56,503 nucleotides of DNA from JAAYUK01 sp964392915 (GTDB lineage: Bacteria; Nitrospirota; Thermodesulfovibrionia; Thermodesulfovibrionales; Dissulfurispiraceae), in NCBI GenBank assembly GCA_964392915.1, contig CAYMRS010000011.1, positions 1 through 56,503 of the forward strand. Reading direction: 5' to 3'. A program made the translations under genes and the position numbers. The notes under the pieces were generated by a model. The model was not told the DNA's origin. It did not search any database and saw nothing but the letters and a program-made list of their open reading frames with translations. Below are positions 26,711-34,706 of this stretch, piece by piece; position 1 is the first letter of the stretch, and every line of letters starts with the position of its first letter.

Positions 26711-26874
26711 GCGGAAGAATGTTTTTCTCCTTTACGGCCGGGTTCCCCGCACCCGGGACAATAATGGAAGGGCGATTGAGTAAGACTCGAGGGATGACAG
26801 GAAACACGCTGCACAGTAGTCATACTATACGGACTGAGCGTTCTGCCCGTCAACCGTGATTGATGAATCATGCC
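26711..26874. other. Short gap between the AI-2E gene and the GNAT gene
   Basis: No gene is seen. A 6-bp GC-rich hairpin (CCGGGT 26738-26743 with ACCCGG 26751-26756) is the only structure noticed. Confidence 0.3.
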
Positions 26875-27921
26875 TTACCGATAGCGCCGGTAACTCGCGA
26901 TTCCTTCCTGAAGCGCGACCTTCAGAAACCCGGTTGCGGGAACCGAAAGCAGCATGCCGAGAATCCCGAAAAATTTTCCGCCGATAATAACCGCTAGCAA
27001 AACAACCAGCGGGTGCATGTCAACGCTCTTGGCAATGATCATCGGTTGAATAACGGCATCATCAATGAGCTTTACCACGATAAACGCGACCAGGATCGAC
27101 GCCGCGGCCGATGCCTGTCCCGTATCGACCACGGTTACGATAATGGCCAGCGTGGCGCCGAGGACCGGACCGAGATAGGGAATAAGGTTCGCCACTCCCG
27201 CAAAGGCCCCGAACAGAAAGGCATATTTTACATTGAGAGCCCAGAGCGCCAGAGTCGAGAGGATACCGACAACAGCCGCGTCCAGAAACTGCCCGCGCAG
27301 GTAATTGCCGAGTTGTTCATCCATCTTGTGCAGCAGGTTGAGAGAAAGCTCAAAATACCGGTTGGGCATGAGGCTGACAAACTGTTTCTTGATCTGACGG
27401 CCATCCTTCAGAAGGAAGAATACGATGAATGGAATGATGATAATATTCGTGAGCAGGGATACCATATCGAGAATATGGTCAAAAAACCATTCCGCGGTTG
27501 AAGCTGCGTAAGCCTGCAGACGATCTGCAATGTTAACCTCTTTTATCCCGATTGAGGAAAAATGGGTCACTACCATCTGCTCAATCTGTTTCACCATGGC
27601 ATCCGCATGGCCGCCTTTTAGCGACTGCTGTATTGAGACAATCTGGTTGACGAGCATGGGGGCGAGCACCAGAAATGACAGCGCCATGATCCCGACAATC
27701 ATCAGGAAAACTATGGCGGTTGCTCCCGAGCGCTTCAGTCCGCGGGATTCGAGAAATGTCGCAAGCGGGTCTATAATATATGCGAGAAGCGCGGAGAAAA
27801 TCAGGATTTTCACGAGTCCGCTGAGAGAATAAAGAAAGGCGACGGCGGCGGCCAGCAGAATTGCGGCGCCGAGCCACTTGACCCAGATTGGCGATTCAGC
27901 GGACTTTGTCCGCACAGGCAT
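26875..27921 (-). CDS. AI-2E family transporter (TqsA/PerM-like membrane protein)
   Basis: A 348-residue polytopic membrane protein of the AI-2E/PerM family (old UPF0118). About eight hydrophobic segments can be counted, starting with AAILLAAAVAFLYSLSGLV. The family segment IIPFIVFFLLKDG lies in the middle, and the C-terminal half has GxLxGVANLIPYLGP-like and VHPLVVLLAVIIGGKFFG-like stretches (here VANLIPYLGPVLG and MHPLVVLLAVIIGGK). The family includes the autoinducer-2 exporter TqsA and Na+/H+ antiporters; the solute here is unknown. A GGAGG sits directly before the ATG at 27921. The GTG at 27915, six nt further on, may be the true start. It overlaps the cyclic-nucleotide-binding gene by about 26 nt. 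Confidence 0.88.
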   Translation of the reverse strand: MPVRTKSAESPIWVKWLGAAILLAAAVAFLYSLSGLVKILIFSALLAYIIDPLATFLESRGLKRSGATAIVFLMIVGIMALSFLVLAPMLVNQIVSIQQSLKGGHADAMVKQIEQMVVTHFSSIGIKEVNIADRLQAYAASTAEWFFDHILDMVSLLTNIIIIPFIVFFLLKDGRQIKKQFVSLMPNRYFELSLNLLHKMDEQLGNYLRGQFLDAAVVGILSTLALWALNVKYAFLFGAFAGVANLIPYLGPVLGATLAIIVTVVDTGQASAAASILVAFIVVKLIDDAVIQPMIIAKSVDMHPLVVLLAVIIGGKFFGILGMLLSVPATGFLKVALQEGIASYRRYR

Positions 27922-28429
27922 CCTCCCTGCTCGTCGGATTTCCGCTTTTCATGACCTCTATGCATTCAGTTGCCTTTTTCAGTCTTTCTCCAATAGTGCG
28001 GGAGAGGCCGATCAGAATTTTTACGCCAAGCCGTGGGTCTACATTCAGCAGATCCATCAGTTCGGGATGAAAAAAGCAGAGCAGAGTTGTCTCTCCCTGT
28101 GCGGCGGCTGAGGCAGAGCGCGGCGATTCGTCCAGAAGCGAGAGTTCGCCAAAGAACTCGCCGTCGGTCAGTACGGCAAGCGGTTCGTCATGGGCAAACA
28201 CATGAATCTGCACCCGGCCGGACTCCACAATGTACATGCCGAGGCCCGGCTCGCCGGCCCGGAAGATAGTCTCGCCGTCCGCAAATGAACGCTGGTAAAT
28301 GAGCCGCTCGACCTTACGCAGTTCTCGATCGCTCAGGTCACGAAAAATCGGAACTTTCTTCAGAACATCCATGGCGCTGTTCCGGCTGCAACTCTTTCTT
28401 GAGAAAATATTGCTCCAGGCAATGTCCAT
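27896..28429 (-). CDS. Cyclic-nucleotide-binding domain protein
   Basis: A CRP-type effector domain without a DNA-binding region (177 residues). The core fold is clear: VPIFRDLSDRELRKVERL, GETIFRAGEPG, MYIVESGRVQI, and the phosphate-binding cassette FFGELSLLDESPRSASAAA. The cassette keeps Glu and Arg at the positions used for cAMP binding. The C-terminal helices after HPELMDLL replace the helix-turn-helix of CRP/FNR. It therefore probably regulates a partner protein, perhaps the overlapping AI-2E transporter. The ATG at 28429 has AAAGGA seven nt upstream and is preferred to the ATG at 28456, which would lie almost at the predicted transcription start. Confidence 0.83.
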   Translation of the reverse strand: MDIAWSNIFSRKSCSRNSAMDVLKKVPIFRDLSDRELRKVERLIYQRSFADGETIFRAGEPGLGMYIVESGRVQIHVFAHDEPLAVLTDGEFFGELSLLDESPRSASAAAQGETTLLCFFHPELMDLLNVDPRLGVKILIGLSRTIGERLKKATECIEVMKSGNPTSREDACADKVR

Positions 28430-28465
28430 CGCTCGATCCTTTCCGGCATACCGCATTACGGTTGA

Positions 28466-28494
28466 ATTATATACGAAAGGAGTTGCAAATCAAA
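28466..28494 (-). promoter_or_regulatory. Sigma-70-type promoter of the CNB/AI-2E pair
   Basis: On the minus strand TTTGAT (28489-28494) and a consensus TATAAT (28466-28471) are separated by 17 nt. It lies at the very end of the HD-domain gene. Transcription would begin near 28459, leaving a leader of about 30 nt before the preferred ATG at 28429. Confidence 0.6.
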
Positions 28495-29089
28495 GACCGG
28501 TCTCCCTGAAGAGCAGGCACCATTCATCGAAAAGCCGCTGTTTCTGCCCGCCGTAGCTGAGCAAGAGTTCCCGGACACGCTGCAGCGGCTTTTCGTGTTC
28601 AAGGCTGTGCGCGTCCTTCGAAAAAAACTTGTCGGCGAAGCAGACAATCTGTTCTTCCAGGGACTGGGGGGTCATGTCGCGCAGAGGAAGCGGAAAACGG
28701 TTGACGACGATATCCTCAACCGTCAGTCCCATGCCGACATGGCGTTCACATACCAGCGCGTGGCGATGCAGTCCGGCGCTCTCAAGCATTTCGCGGCCAT
28801 GCCGTCCATGCGTTATATACGGGTCGAAGCCGAAGCACCCGAGTCTCGGCGCGTGGGTGCGGATAATGCCGATGTCATGCAGCATCGACGCTTCCTCGAT
28901 AAAACCGAGGTCAAGAGAGCGGTTCTCCAGCCTGCGGGCGATGCGCAATGCCTTCTGCGCGACAACTTTTCCGTGATGCACAAGGCAGTGATATGCCCTT
29001 GACTCCGGATCGTAAAACTCACTGATTATTTTGAGCGTGTCCATCCCATAATTATAAACCGAATGATGGGTTAAACTTATAGGGGACAT
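28490..29089 (-). CDS. HD-domain metal-dependent phosphohydrolase
   Basis: A 199-residue stand-alone HD protein. The conserved residues are visible: a first His in YHCLVHHGK (about residue 40), the metal-binding MLHDIGI (about residue 70), a later His in THGRHGREML and another in CERHVGMGL. Such proteins hydrolyse phosphates of nucleotides or nucleotide-like signals; here the substrate is unknown. The ATG at 29089 has AAGG at 7 nt. The in-frame ATG at 29044, which begins the conserved part directly, is a real alternative. It faces the MFS carrier gene and may be cotranscribed with the downstream CNB gene, which also has its own promoter. Confidence 0.82.
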   Translation of the reverse strand: MSPISLTHHSVYNYGMDTLKIISEFYDPESRAYHCLVHHGKVVAQKALRIARRLENRSLDLGFIEEASMLHDIGIIRTHAPRLGCFGFDPYITHGRHGREMLESAGLHRHALVCERHVGMGLTVEDIVVNRFPLPLRDMTPQSLEEQIVCFADKFFSKDAHSLEHEKPLQRVRELLLSYGGQKQRLFDEWCLLFRETGL

Positions 29090-29217
29090 TAAAAGCCTTA
29101 ATTATCAGTGAATAATCGTTGCTTTTCTCGAAAAATCATGGCATCATAAACAATTCTGCGTCAGAGCAATGCGGCGTGGATGTTTTGAAAACGACACAGA
29201 TTTGATGGAGACAGGGT

Positions 29218-30576
29218 ATGACAGAAACAGTGCAAAAAGTGCCAGCCAGGGCGTGGGTCGTTACCGGGGCAGGATTTGCGGTCAACATGTGTCTGGGCAT
29301 TTTGTATGCGTGGAGTGTCTGGAAAGGTGTTCTGGTCAACAGCGCAAAGGCGAATGCAGGCGAGGTCATGACCGGGATAAACGCCGGATGGCCGTATCTG
29401 ACCGATTTCCAGGGTACCGTTGCCTACTCACTGTGCGGTCTGATTTTTGCAGTTTTCATGATTCCGGGCGGCAGGATTCTTGATAAATACGGCCCGAAAG
29501 TCAGCGCAATGGTTGGCGGCGCATTTCTCGGAGCCGGCTGCATTCTTGCCGGTCTGATGAAGAGCTATATCGGCCTGCTGCTTGGCTTTGGCGTGCTCGG
29601 CGGTATCGGTATGGGCATTGCATATGCGGCGCCGACCCCGGCGGCGCTCAGATGGTTCGGCCCGGCCAAATACGGCCTCATTGCCGGCATTACAGTCGGC
29701 GGTTTTGGCGGCGCGGCCATGTACATCTCGCCGCTTGGCAATTATCTCATCACTAACTACGGCATTACCGGAAGTTTCCTTGCATTCGGCATCGCTTTTA
29801 CCGCGGTTGTCTTTGTCGCGGCGCAGTTTCTCTCGCTGCCTCCGGCCGGCTATGTGGCGCCGGCGGCGCCGGCGAACAAAAAGCTGGCAGCTCCGGCAGC
29901 TGACTGGAAGCCGGATGAAATGCTCAAAACCTGGCAGTATTACGCGCTTGCTTTCATGTTTATGGGGACGGCGCAGTCCGGTCTGCTGGTGATTGCAAAC
30001 GCATCGCCCATTCTGAAGACGACGGCAACTTCCGTCGAGTTCTTTGCGCAGAACGCCTGGATTCTTGCCGCCTTCGGTGGATTGGTAAACGCAATCGGCC
30101 GTGTCGGAACAGGCCTTTATTCGGACGTAATCGGCCGGAGGAATGCCTATACGGTCAACTGCCTTGTCTCTGCGGTCTTTCTGTTTTCGACTCCGTGGAT
30201 TATCAGCACGGGCAATGTCGCGCTGCTCTTCCTCGCGGTCGGCGTTGCTTTCTGGCAATATGGCGGTGGCCTTGCGCTGATGCCCGCAAATACTGCCGAC
30301 TTCTATGGCAAGAAAAACCTCGGCAGCAATTACGGTCTTATCTTCCTTGGCTGGGGATTCGGTTTCTTTATTCCTCTTGTGGCAGGAATTGTCAAGGATA
30401 CGACCGGCTCATACGATCTCGCTTTTTATGGTTCTGGCGCTCTGCTCATAGCAGCCGTAGCGCTGAATTTCATTACCCGCCGTCCGGATTACGCAGGGAT
30501 TTCACAAAAGAGCGTCCATGCCTCATCAACGGCTCATAGCGGAGGCCCCATCTTTACAACGCGGAGAACTCGATAG
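29218..30576 (+). CDS. OFA-family MFS transporter (oxalate/formate antiporter type)
   Basis: A 452-residue major-facilitator protein with about 12 membrane segments. The N-terminal segment VNMCLGILYAWSVWKG and the GGRILDKYGPK loop (about residues 80-91) are typical of the oxalate/formate antiporter (OFA) family. GRVGTGLYSDVIGRRN in the middle is the second MFS loop motif. OFA carriers exchange small carboxylates such as oxalate, formate or lactate. With a formate dehydrogenase and Fhs 13 kb away, and a 2-hydroxyacid dehydrogenase further left, formate or lactate is a reasonable guess but not shown. The start has GGAG at about 8 nt. The last 25 residues are polar and not conserved-looking. Confidence 0.88.
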   Translation: MTETVQKVPARAWVVTGAGFAVNMCLGILYAWSVWKGVLVNSAKANAGEVMTGINAGWPYLTDFQGTVAYSLCGLIFAVFMIPGGRILDKYGPKVSAMVGGAFLGAGCILAGLMKSYIGLLLGFGVLGGIGMGIAYAAPTPAALRWFGPAKYGLIAGITVGGFGGAAMYISPLGNYLITNYGITGSFLAFGIAFTAVVFVAAQFLSLPPAGYVAPAAPANKKLAAPAADWKPDEMLKTWQYYALAFMFMGTAQSGLLVIANASPILKTTATSVEFFAQNAWILAAFGGLVNAIGRVGTGLYSDVIGRRNAYTVNCLVSAVFLFSTPWIISTGNVALLFLAVGVAFWQYGGGLALMPANTADFYGKKNLGSNYGLIFLGWGFGFFIPLVAGIVKDTTGSYDLAFYGSGALLIAAVALNFITRRPDYAGISQKSVHASSTAHSGGPIFTTRRTR

Positions 30577-30880
30577 TGCAGATTTAAGACTGCATCACTA
30601 CCTCTCGAAGAACCGGGAATATGAACTGGGCAAGCATTGCTATCGCGTCGTGCATCCGGTCTTTATGTCCTGATCGGTGTCATAGACTTGACGCAGATTC
30701 CTGAAACAATCCAACCTGCTGTCTAATTCCACTACGGCTATGAGCGGCGTGTGGCATGGTATTCTGCTTATTCCCGATGGACGCATAAAGCCGTAAGCGC
30801 TTCCGCTGCTCCTTTCTTTCGACTCATGAATATTCGCTGGTATATTATTTGCACTATATAGCGCGGAGTTGACTATATCC
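30577..30880. other. Intergenic region without a recognisable gene
   Basis: About 300 nt with no supported coding region in any frame and no clear terminator. A GGAGG at 30881-30885 marks the start of the next gene. Confidence 0.4.
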
Positions 30881-30892
30881 GGAGGTATGCGA

Positions 30893-31918
30893 ATGCGGGA
30901 AGATATCTGTCGCGTTGTGAATATGATGGCACGGCCTGACTATACAGTAATTCCGAAAGCTGCCGTTTTCACCGGCGGCGGCCTGTTTGCGGGCATGCTC
31001 AGCGAGCAGATGCAGACTCCGGCTCCGGGCGCCTTCGATTCCGTCGTAGAACCAATACTGCTCAGGCGCGGCCGCTATGTGCAGGGCGAAAGCCCGTCTC
31101 GGTTCGGCATCCTTCAGGAGACACTCAGAGACTATGATCCGCAGGGAAAAATAGCGCAACACGTCAGCCAGCTTACGCCCGGAAAGGCGCGGGTTATTTA
31201 TGAACGCATATGGGACCGTTCCGGCGCGGCGGACTTGCCGCCTGAACTGCGGGCGGTTCATTTCGAAACCTATATACGGCGTCCCCAAACCGCGCGCATC
31301 GCCTTGCAGCAGTCGGGCGGAGTACTTGAAGCCTACGTCGGCATAAGGGATAATTTGCTTGCGGGTGGGAAAAAAGTGCCGCATCAGTCCGGGCAGGGCG
31401 AACCTCTTCTGTCAGCCGGCAGAGCGGCCCCTGCGCAGGGCGTGAAGCGGTCGGCGGGCATGTTCGAAAGCGCGGTCGGCATTATCATGAAAAATGAAGG
31501 CAAGACCCTCGTCAGGGACGATAACGGCAAAGGACCGTCAAAATACGGCATACTGCAGAGCACACTTCAGGAGTACGATCCGCAAGGCGCTATCGCAAAG
31601 CGTGTCGAAGAACTAAACGACGCGAAGGCACAGCAGATTTATGCGATGATATGGAAGCGCTCCGGCAGCGACAAACTTCCGTATCCTTTGAATATCATTC
31701 ATTTCGACACCTATCTGCACCGGCCCAAAACCGCGCAGGAATCTATGAACGCCTCCGACGGCGACCCGATGAAATACCTTGAAACCCGGCAGACTTCGCT
31801 TCGCGGGCTGAAGAGTTACAGCAAGTATGGCGTCGGCTGGGAACGGAGAATAGGGGGGCTGGCACAATTGGCCGGTGCAACTGCTTCTGCAGGGACGGCA
31901 GTGAGAAGGAAAGCTTGA
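30893..31918 (+). CDS. Tandem GH108-like (lysozyme-type) protein
   Basis: A 341-residue protein with two copies of a domain resembling glycoside hydrolase family 108 (ZliS-type lysozymes). Copy 1 spans about residues 40-155 and copy 2 about 195-310. Shared landmarks are (S/P)S(R/K)(F/Y)GILQ, YDPQG.IA, (I/M)IW.RSG, HF(E/D)TY..RP and, at the end of each, a short tail. Copy 2 has KNEGKTLVRDD, matching the EGG-type catalytic motif. Copy 1 has RRGRYVQGE there and lacks the Glu. There is no signal peptide, and an AGLFAGML-like hydrophobic patch near the N-terminus is too short for one. The ATG at 30893 has GGAGG at 7 nt. It lies just upstream of the toxin-antitoxin pair and flagellin; a role in opening the wall for flagella or as a prophage relic are both guesses. 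Confidence 0.65.
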   Translation: MREDICRVVNMMARPDYTVIPKAAVFTGGGLFAGMLSEQMQTPAPGAFDSVVEPILLRRGRYVQGESPSRFGILQETLRDYDPQGKIAQHVSQLTPGKARVIYERIWDRSGAADLPPELRAVHFETYIRRPQTARIALQQSGGVLEAYVGIRDNLLAGGKKVPHQSGQGEPLLSAGRAAPAQGVKRSAGMFESAVGIIMKNEGKTLVRDDNGKGPSKYGILQSTLQEYDPQGAIAKRVEELNDAKAQQIYAMIWKRSGSDKLPYPLNIIHFDTYLHRPKTAQESMNASDGDPMKYLETRQTSLRGLKSYSKYGVGWERRIGGLAQLAGATASAGTAVRRKA

Positions 31919-31970
31919 GTTGTTTTTTTGCTTTCTCTTGCTTAGATGTGGCCGTGCCGCTTAAACGACC

Positions 31971-32004
31971 GATTCCGGACGTGGCCGGAATGACAGACGA
32001 AAAG
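31971..32004 (+). repeat. CCGGAATGAC hairpin repeat, copy left of mazEF
   Basis: ATTCCGG (31972-31978) and CCGGAAT (31985-31991) form a 7-bp hairpin, followed by GACAGACGAAAAG. The segment 31985-32004 is identical to 32754-32773 on the other side of the toxin-antitoxin genes, in the same orientation. Confidence 0.75.
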
Positions 32005-32112
32005 CCTCTCATTTGTCACTCAGACTTAATCGGAATCGGAGTCGTTTTTCCCGCCATACCACGAAACTGTCGCTTTTGAGCTATCCTCAGCTTGCAAGAT
32101 TTCCTGGATTCA

Positions 32113-32141
32113 TTGACTTCCGCGCACGGCGATGTGATAAT
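32113..32141 (+). promoter_or_regulatory. Promoter of the mazEF-type operon
   Basis: TTGACT (32113-32118), a 17-nt spacer and GATAAT (32136-32141) preceded by TGT, forming an extended -10. It lies 32 nt before the antitoxin ATG. Confidence 0.7.
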
Positions 32142-32145
32142 TAAA

Positions 32146-32157
32146 GTACACGTATAC
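32146..32157. promoter_or_regulatory. Candidate autoregulatory operator
   Basis: GTACACGTATAC is a 12-bp palindrome with one mismatched pair, placed at the predicted transcription start. Type II antitoxins usually repress their own promoter by binding such a site. Confidence 0.45.
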
Positions 32158-32173
32158 CATTAAGAGGTGTTTT

Positions 32174-32401
32174 ATGCATCGAAAAATGACAATTACATTG
32201 GATGAAGCCGTGTACGATGGTCTTGTTCGGGTTGTCGGGCGGCGCAAGATCAGCCAGTTTATCGAGAACCTGGCACGCCCCCATGTTCTGAAGGACGATC
32301 TTGAAGCAGGTTACCAGGCGATGGCCGCTGACGCAGAGCGCGAGAAAGAAGCACATGAATGGACAGATGCACTGATAGGTGACGGCAATGCTCCGGGGTG
32401 A
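32174..32401 (+). CDS. Type II antitoxin (MazE/ribbon-helix-helix type)
   Basis: A 75-residue protein beginning MHRKMTITLDEAVYDGL, which reads as a ribbon-helix-helix strand and first helix. It is followed by VGRRKISQFIENLARPHV, a second helix with the family's SxFIExLxRP pattern. The charged C-terminal half (AADAEREKEAHEWTDALI) would wrap the toxin. It neutralises the downstream MazF-like toxin and probably represses the operon. The end overlaps the toxin gene by 14 nt, the usual antitoxin-first arrangement. Confidence 0.82.
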   Translation: MHRKMTITLDEAVYDGLVRVVGRRKISQFIENLARPHVLKDDLEAGYQAMAADAEREKEAHEWTDALIGDGNAPG

Positions 32402-32714
32402 AGTCTGGTGGGTTGATTTTGACCCATCGTGCGGTTCTGAGATACAGAAGACCCGCCCCGCTGTCATCGTGAGCAATGACGTTTCAAACCGGGTGATGGC
32501 AAGAGTTCAGGTTATTCCCTTATCGGGCAACGTTGCCAATATCTATCCGAGCGAGGCGCTTGTGACGGTTGGCGATGTTCAGAGCAAGGCTATGGCTGAT
32601 CAACTTGCCACCGCTGACAAAAAGCGCCTGAAGAAACTCATGGGGCAGTTGAGCGCTCCGGATATGCGTGCCGTCGAGCGGGTTATGAAAATTCAGCTTG
32701 GGTTGTCACTGTAA
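32388..32714 (+). CDS. MazF/PemK-type mRNA interferase toxin
   Basis: A 108-residue toxin of the MazF family, which cuts mRNA at short sequences and halts growth. The N-terminal hallmark RGEVWWVDFDPSCGSEIQK, then TRPAVIVSND, carries the catalytic-loop Arg of the family. VQVIPLSG and the later SKAMADQLATADKKRL strand-and-helix also match. The ATG at 32388 is preceded by AGGTG and overlaps the antitoxin end; an upstream in-frame GTG at 32379 is less likely. The pair is bracketed by identical copies of a hairpin repeat 769 nt apart. Confidence 0.9.
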   Translation: MLRGEVWWVDFDPSCGSEIQKTRPAVIVSNDVSNRVMARVQVIPLSGNVANIYPSEALVTVGDVQSKAMADQLATADKKRLKKLMGQLSAPDMRAVERVMKIQLGLSL

Positions 32715-32725
32715 AAAGGAGACTT

Positions 32726-32773
32726 ATTCCGGACATCCTTGAAAGGACAAGCGCCGGAATGACAGACGAAAAG
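32726..32773 (+). repeat. CCGGAATGAC hairpin repeat, copy right of mazEF
   Basis: ATTCCGG (32726-32732) pairs with CCGGAAT (32754-32760) around a longer loop with a small inner stem. The 20-nt segment 32754-32773 is identical to the copy at 31985-32004. It lies 12 nt after the toxin stop, so it may also act as the terminator. Confidence 0.75.
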
Positions 32774-32852
32774 GCCCCTGTTAACGGACAAAAGACATTC
32801 AGGATTCAAAAATAAAAGAACAACAACTTGAAAACAAAGGAAAATTGGCCGC

Positions 32853-32880
32853 TAAAGTTTCTGAAAGCTCCTGCCGATAA
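32853..32880 (+). promoter_or_regulatory. Sigma-28 (FliA) flagellin promoter
   Basis: TAAAGTTT (32853-32860) and GCCGATAA (32873-32880) are exact matches to the enterobacterial sigma-28 consensus; the spacer is 12 nt rather than 11. It lies 134 nt before the fliC ATG and predicts a FliA-type sigma factor elsewhere in the genome. Confidence 0.85.
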
Positions 32881-33014
32881 CATAATCAGGCAAACAACCC
32901 GCGCTCTCAAACCCGGTGGAAAGGGGTGACAAGTCGAAAACTGGGAGACGGAAGCAGGGTTGGCGCATAAAAAGGGCAAGGATGCCCGATAATCAAAATT
33001 CATGGAGGATTACC

Positions 33015-34175
33015 ATGGCTCTCACAATCAACACCAATCTTTTTTCACTCAACGCGCAAAGAAACCTCACCAACTCTCAGGGACCTCTCGGCACCGCACT
33101 TCAGAGACTCTCTTCCGGTCTGAGAATCAACTCCGCAAAAGACGACGCCGCAGGCCTTGCGATATCAGCTCGCTTTACCACGCAGATTCGCGGCATCAAT
33201 CAGGCAGTCAGAAACGCGAACGACGGCATTTCACTTGCCCAGACCGCGGAAGGCGCTCTTGATGAAGTTACCAACAACCTGCAGCGCATCCGTGAGTTGG
33301 CGGTTCAGTCAAGAAATGCAACGAACAGCGCAACCGACCGTGCGGCACTCAATACTGAGGCACAGCAATTGAAGTCCGAAATTGACCGCGTCGCTACTGC
33401 GACATCGTTTAACGGTGTGAAGCTTCTGGATGGTTCATTCTCGTCGCAGGTCTTCCAGGTAGGCGCCAATGTGGGTGAAACAATTACAATCGCATCTATT
33501 ACAAATGCGCAGACATCCCAGTTGGGGTCTTACTCATTTGCACAGGTAACGGGGAATGCAGCCACTGCATTCACAGCAATCACCGCCGGGGATCTCACCA
33601 TTAACGGCGTGAGCGTAGGCGCAATTGGCGCGGACACCAATGCAGCTAACCGTGCGTCATCTATCTCTGCCGCGATTAATTCATATGCCTCACAGACAGG
33701 AGTATATGCGACGATACTCTCGGCTTCTCCTACCCAGGTCGTCCTGACGAATTCCGGCAGCGTTCCGGCTACACCGAACATCATCATCGCCCTTGCTGGT
33801 ACTGCTTCTACGGCAACCACCGGGTTGACGGCAGCGACCACAACGGCTAGCACAGCAGCAGGTTTTGCCGCGCTCGATATCTCCAGCGCCGGCGGTGCTG
33901 ATACGGCAATGTCAGCTATGGATGCAGCGCTCTCTGCTGTCAATACCGCGCGTGCCAACCTTGGCGCAATTCAGAACAGGTTTACCTCCGTTGTCGCCAA
34001 CCTTCAGTCGACATCGGAAAACCTGATCGCATCCCGCTCCAGAATTCTGGATGCAGACTATGCGGCTGAAACAGCACAGCTCACGAAGTCGATGATCGTG
34101 CAGCAGGCAGGCATCTCGGTTCTGTCGCAGGCAAACACGATACCGCAGAGCGTTCTCGCGCTGCTCGGCAAGTAA
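33015..34175 (+). CDS. fliC: Flagellin
   Basis: The filament subunit, 386 residues. The conserved D0/D1 N-terminus is MALTINTNLFSLNAQRNL, with LSSGLRINSAKDDAAGLAIS just after. The conserved C-terminus carries ANLGAIQNRFTSVVANL and ends in QANTIPQSVLALLGK. The central variable region (about residues 170-310) is rich in Ala, Thr and Ser, offering many sites for O-linked sugars. The start is fixed by GGAGG at 33004-33008 and the conserved first residues; a longer in-frame reading from 32916 is not credible. Transcription is expected from the sigma-28 promoter. A hairpin follows. Glycosylation genes begin 3.7 kb downstream. Confidence 0.97.
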   Translation: MALTINTNLFSLNAQRNLTNSQGPLGTALQRLSSGLRINSAKDDAAGLAISARFTTQIRGINQAVRNANDGISLAQTAEGALDEVTNNLQRIRELAVQSRNATNSATDRAALNTEAQQLKSEIDRVATATSFNGVKLLDGSFSSQVFQVGANVGETITIASITNAQTSQLGSYSFAQVTGNAATAFTAITAGDLTINGVSVGAIGADTNAANRASSISAAINSYASQTGVYATILSASPTQVVLTNSGSVPATPNIIIALAGTASTATTGLTAATTTASTAAGFAALDISSAGGADTAMSAMDAALSAVNTARANLGAIQNRFTSVVANLQSTSENLIASRSRILDADYAAETAQLTKSMIVQQAGISVLSQANTIPQSVLALLGK

Positions 34176-34198
34176 TTCTGCCGGAAGTATTTAAAAAC

Positions 34199-34228
34199 CG
34201 GGTGAGGCAGCATGTGCTGCCTCACCCG
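34199..34228 (+). terminator. Hairpin after fliC
   Basis: A 14-bp perfect inverted repeat (34199-34212 with 34215-34228) with a very tight loop, 24 nt after the flagellin stop. There is no T-run after it. It may attenuate read-through into flaG or protect the abundant flagellin mRNA. Confidence 0.6.
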
Positions 34229-34271
34229 CATATGATAAACTGAGGAATGAGCAATCAGTTTAAGGCAAAAG

Positions 34272-34673
34272 ATGAATACAGAAGGCCTTAAGACAACTCC
34301 GATGACACTCTCAACGACTCCGGGCCTTGCCGGGCAGGGAAGCGGGCAGCGGGCTGCCGTTGCGGCAAAGGGTCAGGATGTTCAGGTCAGAGCCGCGCCG
34401 GTTGCCGAAGACGTCGTATCGGTAAACCGCCAGCAGCAGGCTGCTTCCGACAAGGCAGAGAAAAAACAGGCGCAGAACAAAGCGGCAGAACCTCAGAAGA
34501 CCGAGATCTATAAGTACAAGGCGGTTTTTGCGGTCGATGACGACAAGAATGTCGTTATCCGTTTCGTTGACAAAAAGGGCAAGGTCGTGCAGCAGATGCC
34601 GCCCGAAGAGTACCTCGATATGATAAGCAAGCTCAGGGCAAGCACCGAAAATCTGTTCAGCACAAAAGCGTAA
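34272..34673 (+). CDS. flaG: FlaG family flagellar protein
   Basis: A 133-residue protein. The N-terminal half is a polar, Gln/Ala/Lys-rich linker. The C-terminal half has the FlaG fold: YKYKAVFAVDDDKNVVIRF, then DKKGKVVQQMPPEEYLDM, ending in a helix. FlaG proteins affect filament length in several bacteria; the mechanism is not settled. Its place between fliC and fliD is the usual one. It has no strong ribosome binding site (AAGG about 7 nt upstream). Confidence 0.88.
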   Translation: MNTEGLKTTPMTLSTTPGLAGQGSGQRAAVAAKGQDVQVRAAPVAEDVVSVNRQQQAASDKAEKKQAQNKAAEPQKTEIYKYKAVFAVDDDKNVVIRFVDKKGKVVQQMPPEEYLDMISKLRASTENLFSTKA

Positions 34674-34706
34674 GAACAGTCGTTTGGAGGATGCGGGGGA
34701 ATTTCT

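Noticed and set aside
29428..30258. Minus-strand open frame opposite the MFS carrier
   Set aside because: Very rich in Arg and charged residues, as expected for the reverse of a membrane-protein gene.
33530..33958. Minus-strand open frame in the flagellin centre
   Set aside because: It is an Ala/Val-rich reversal of the low-complexity flagellin region.
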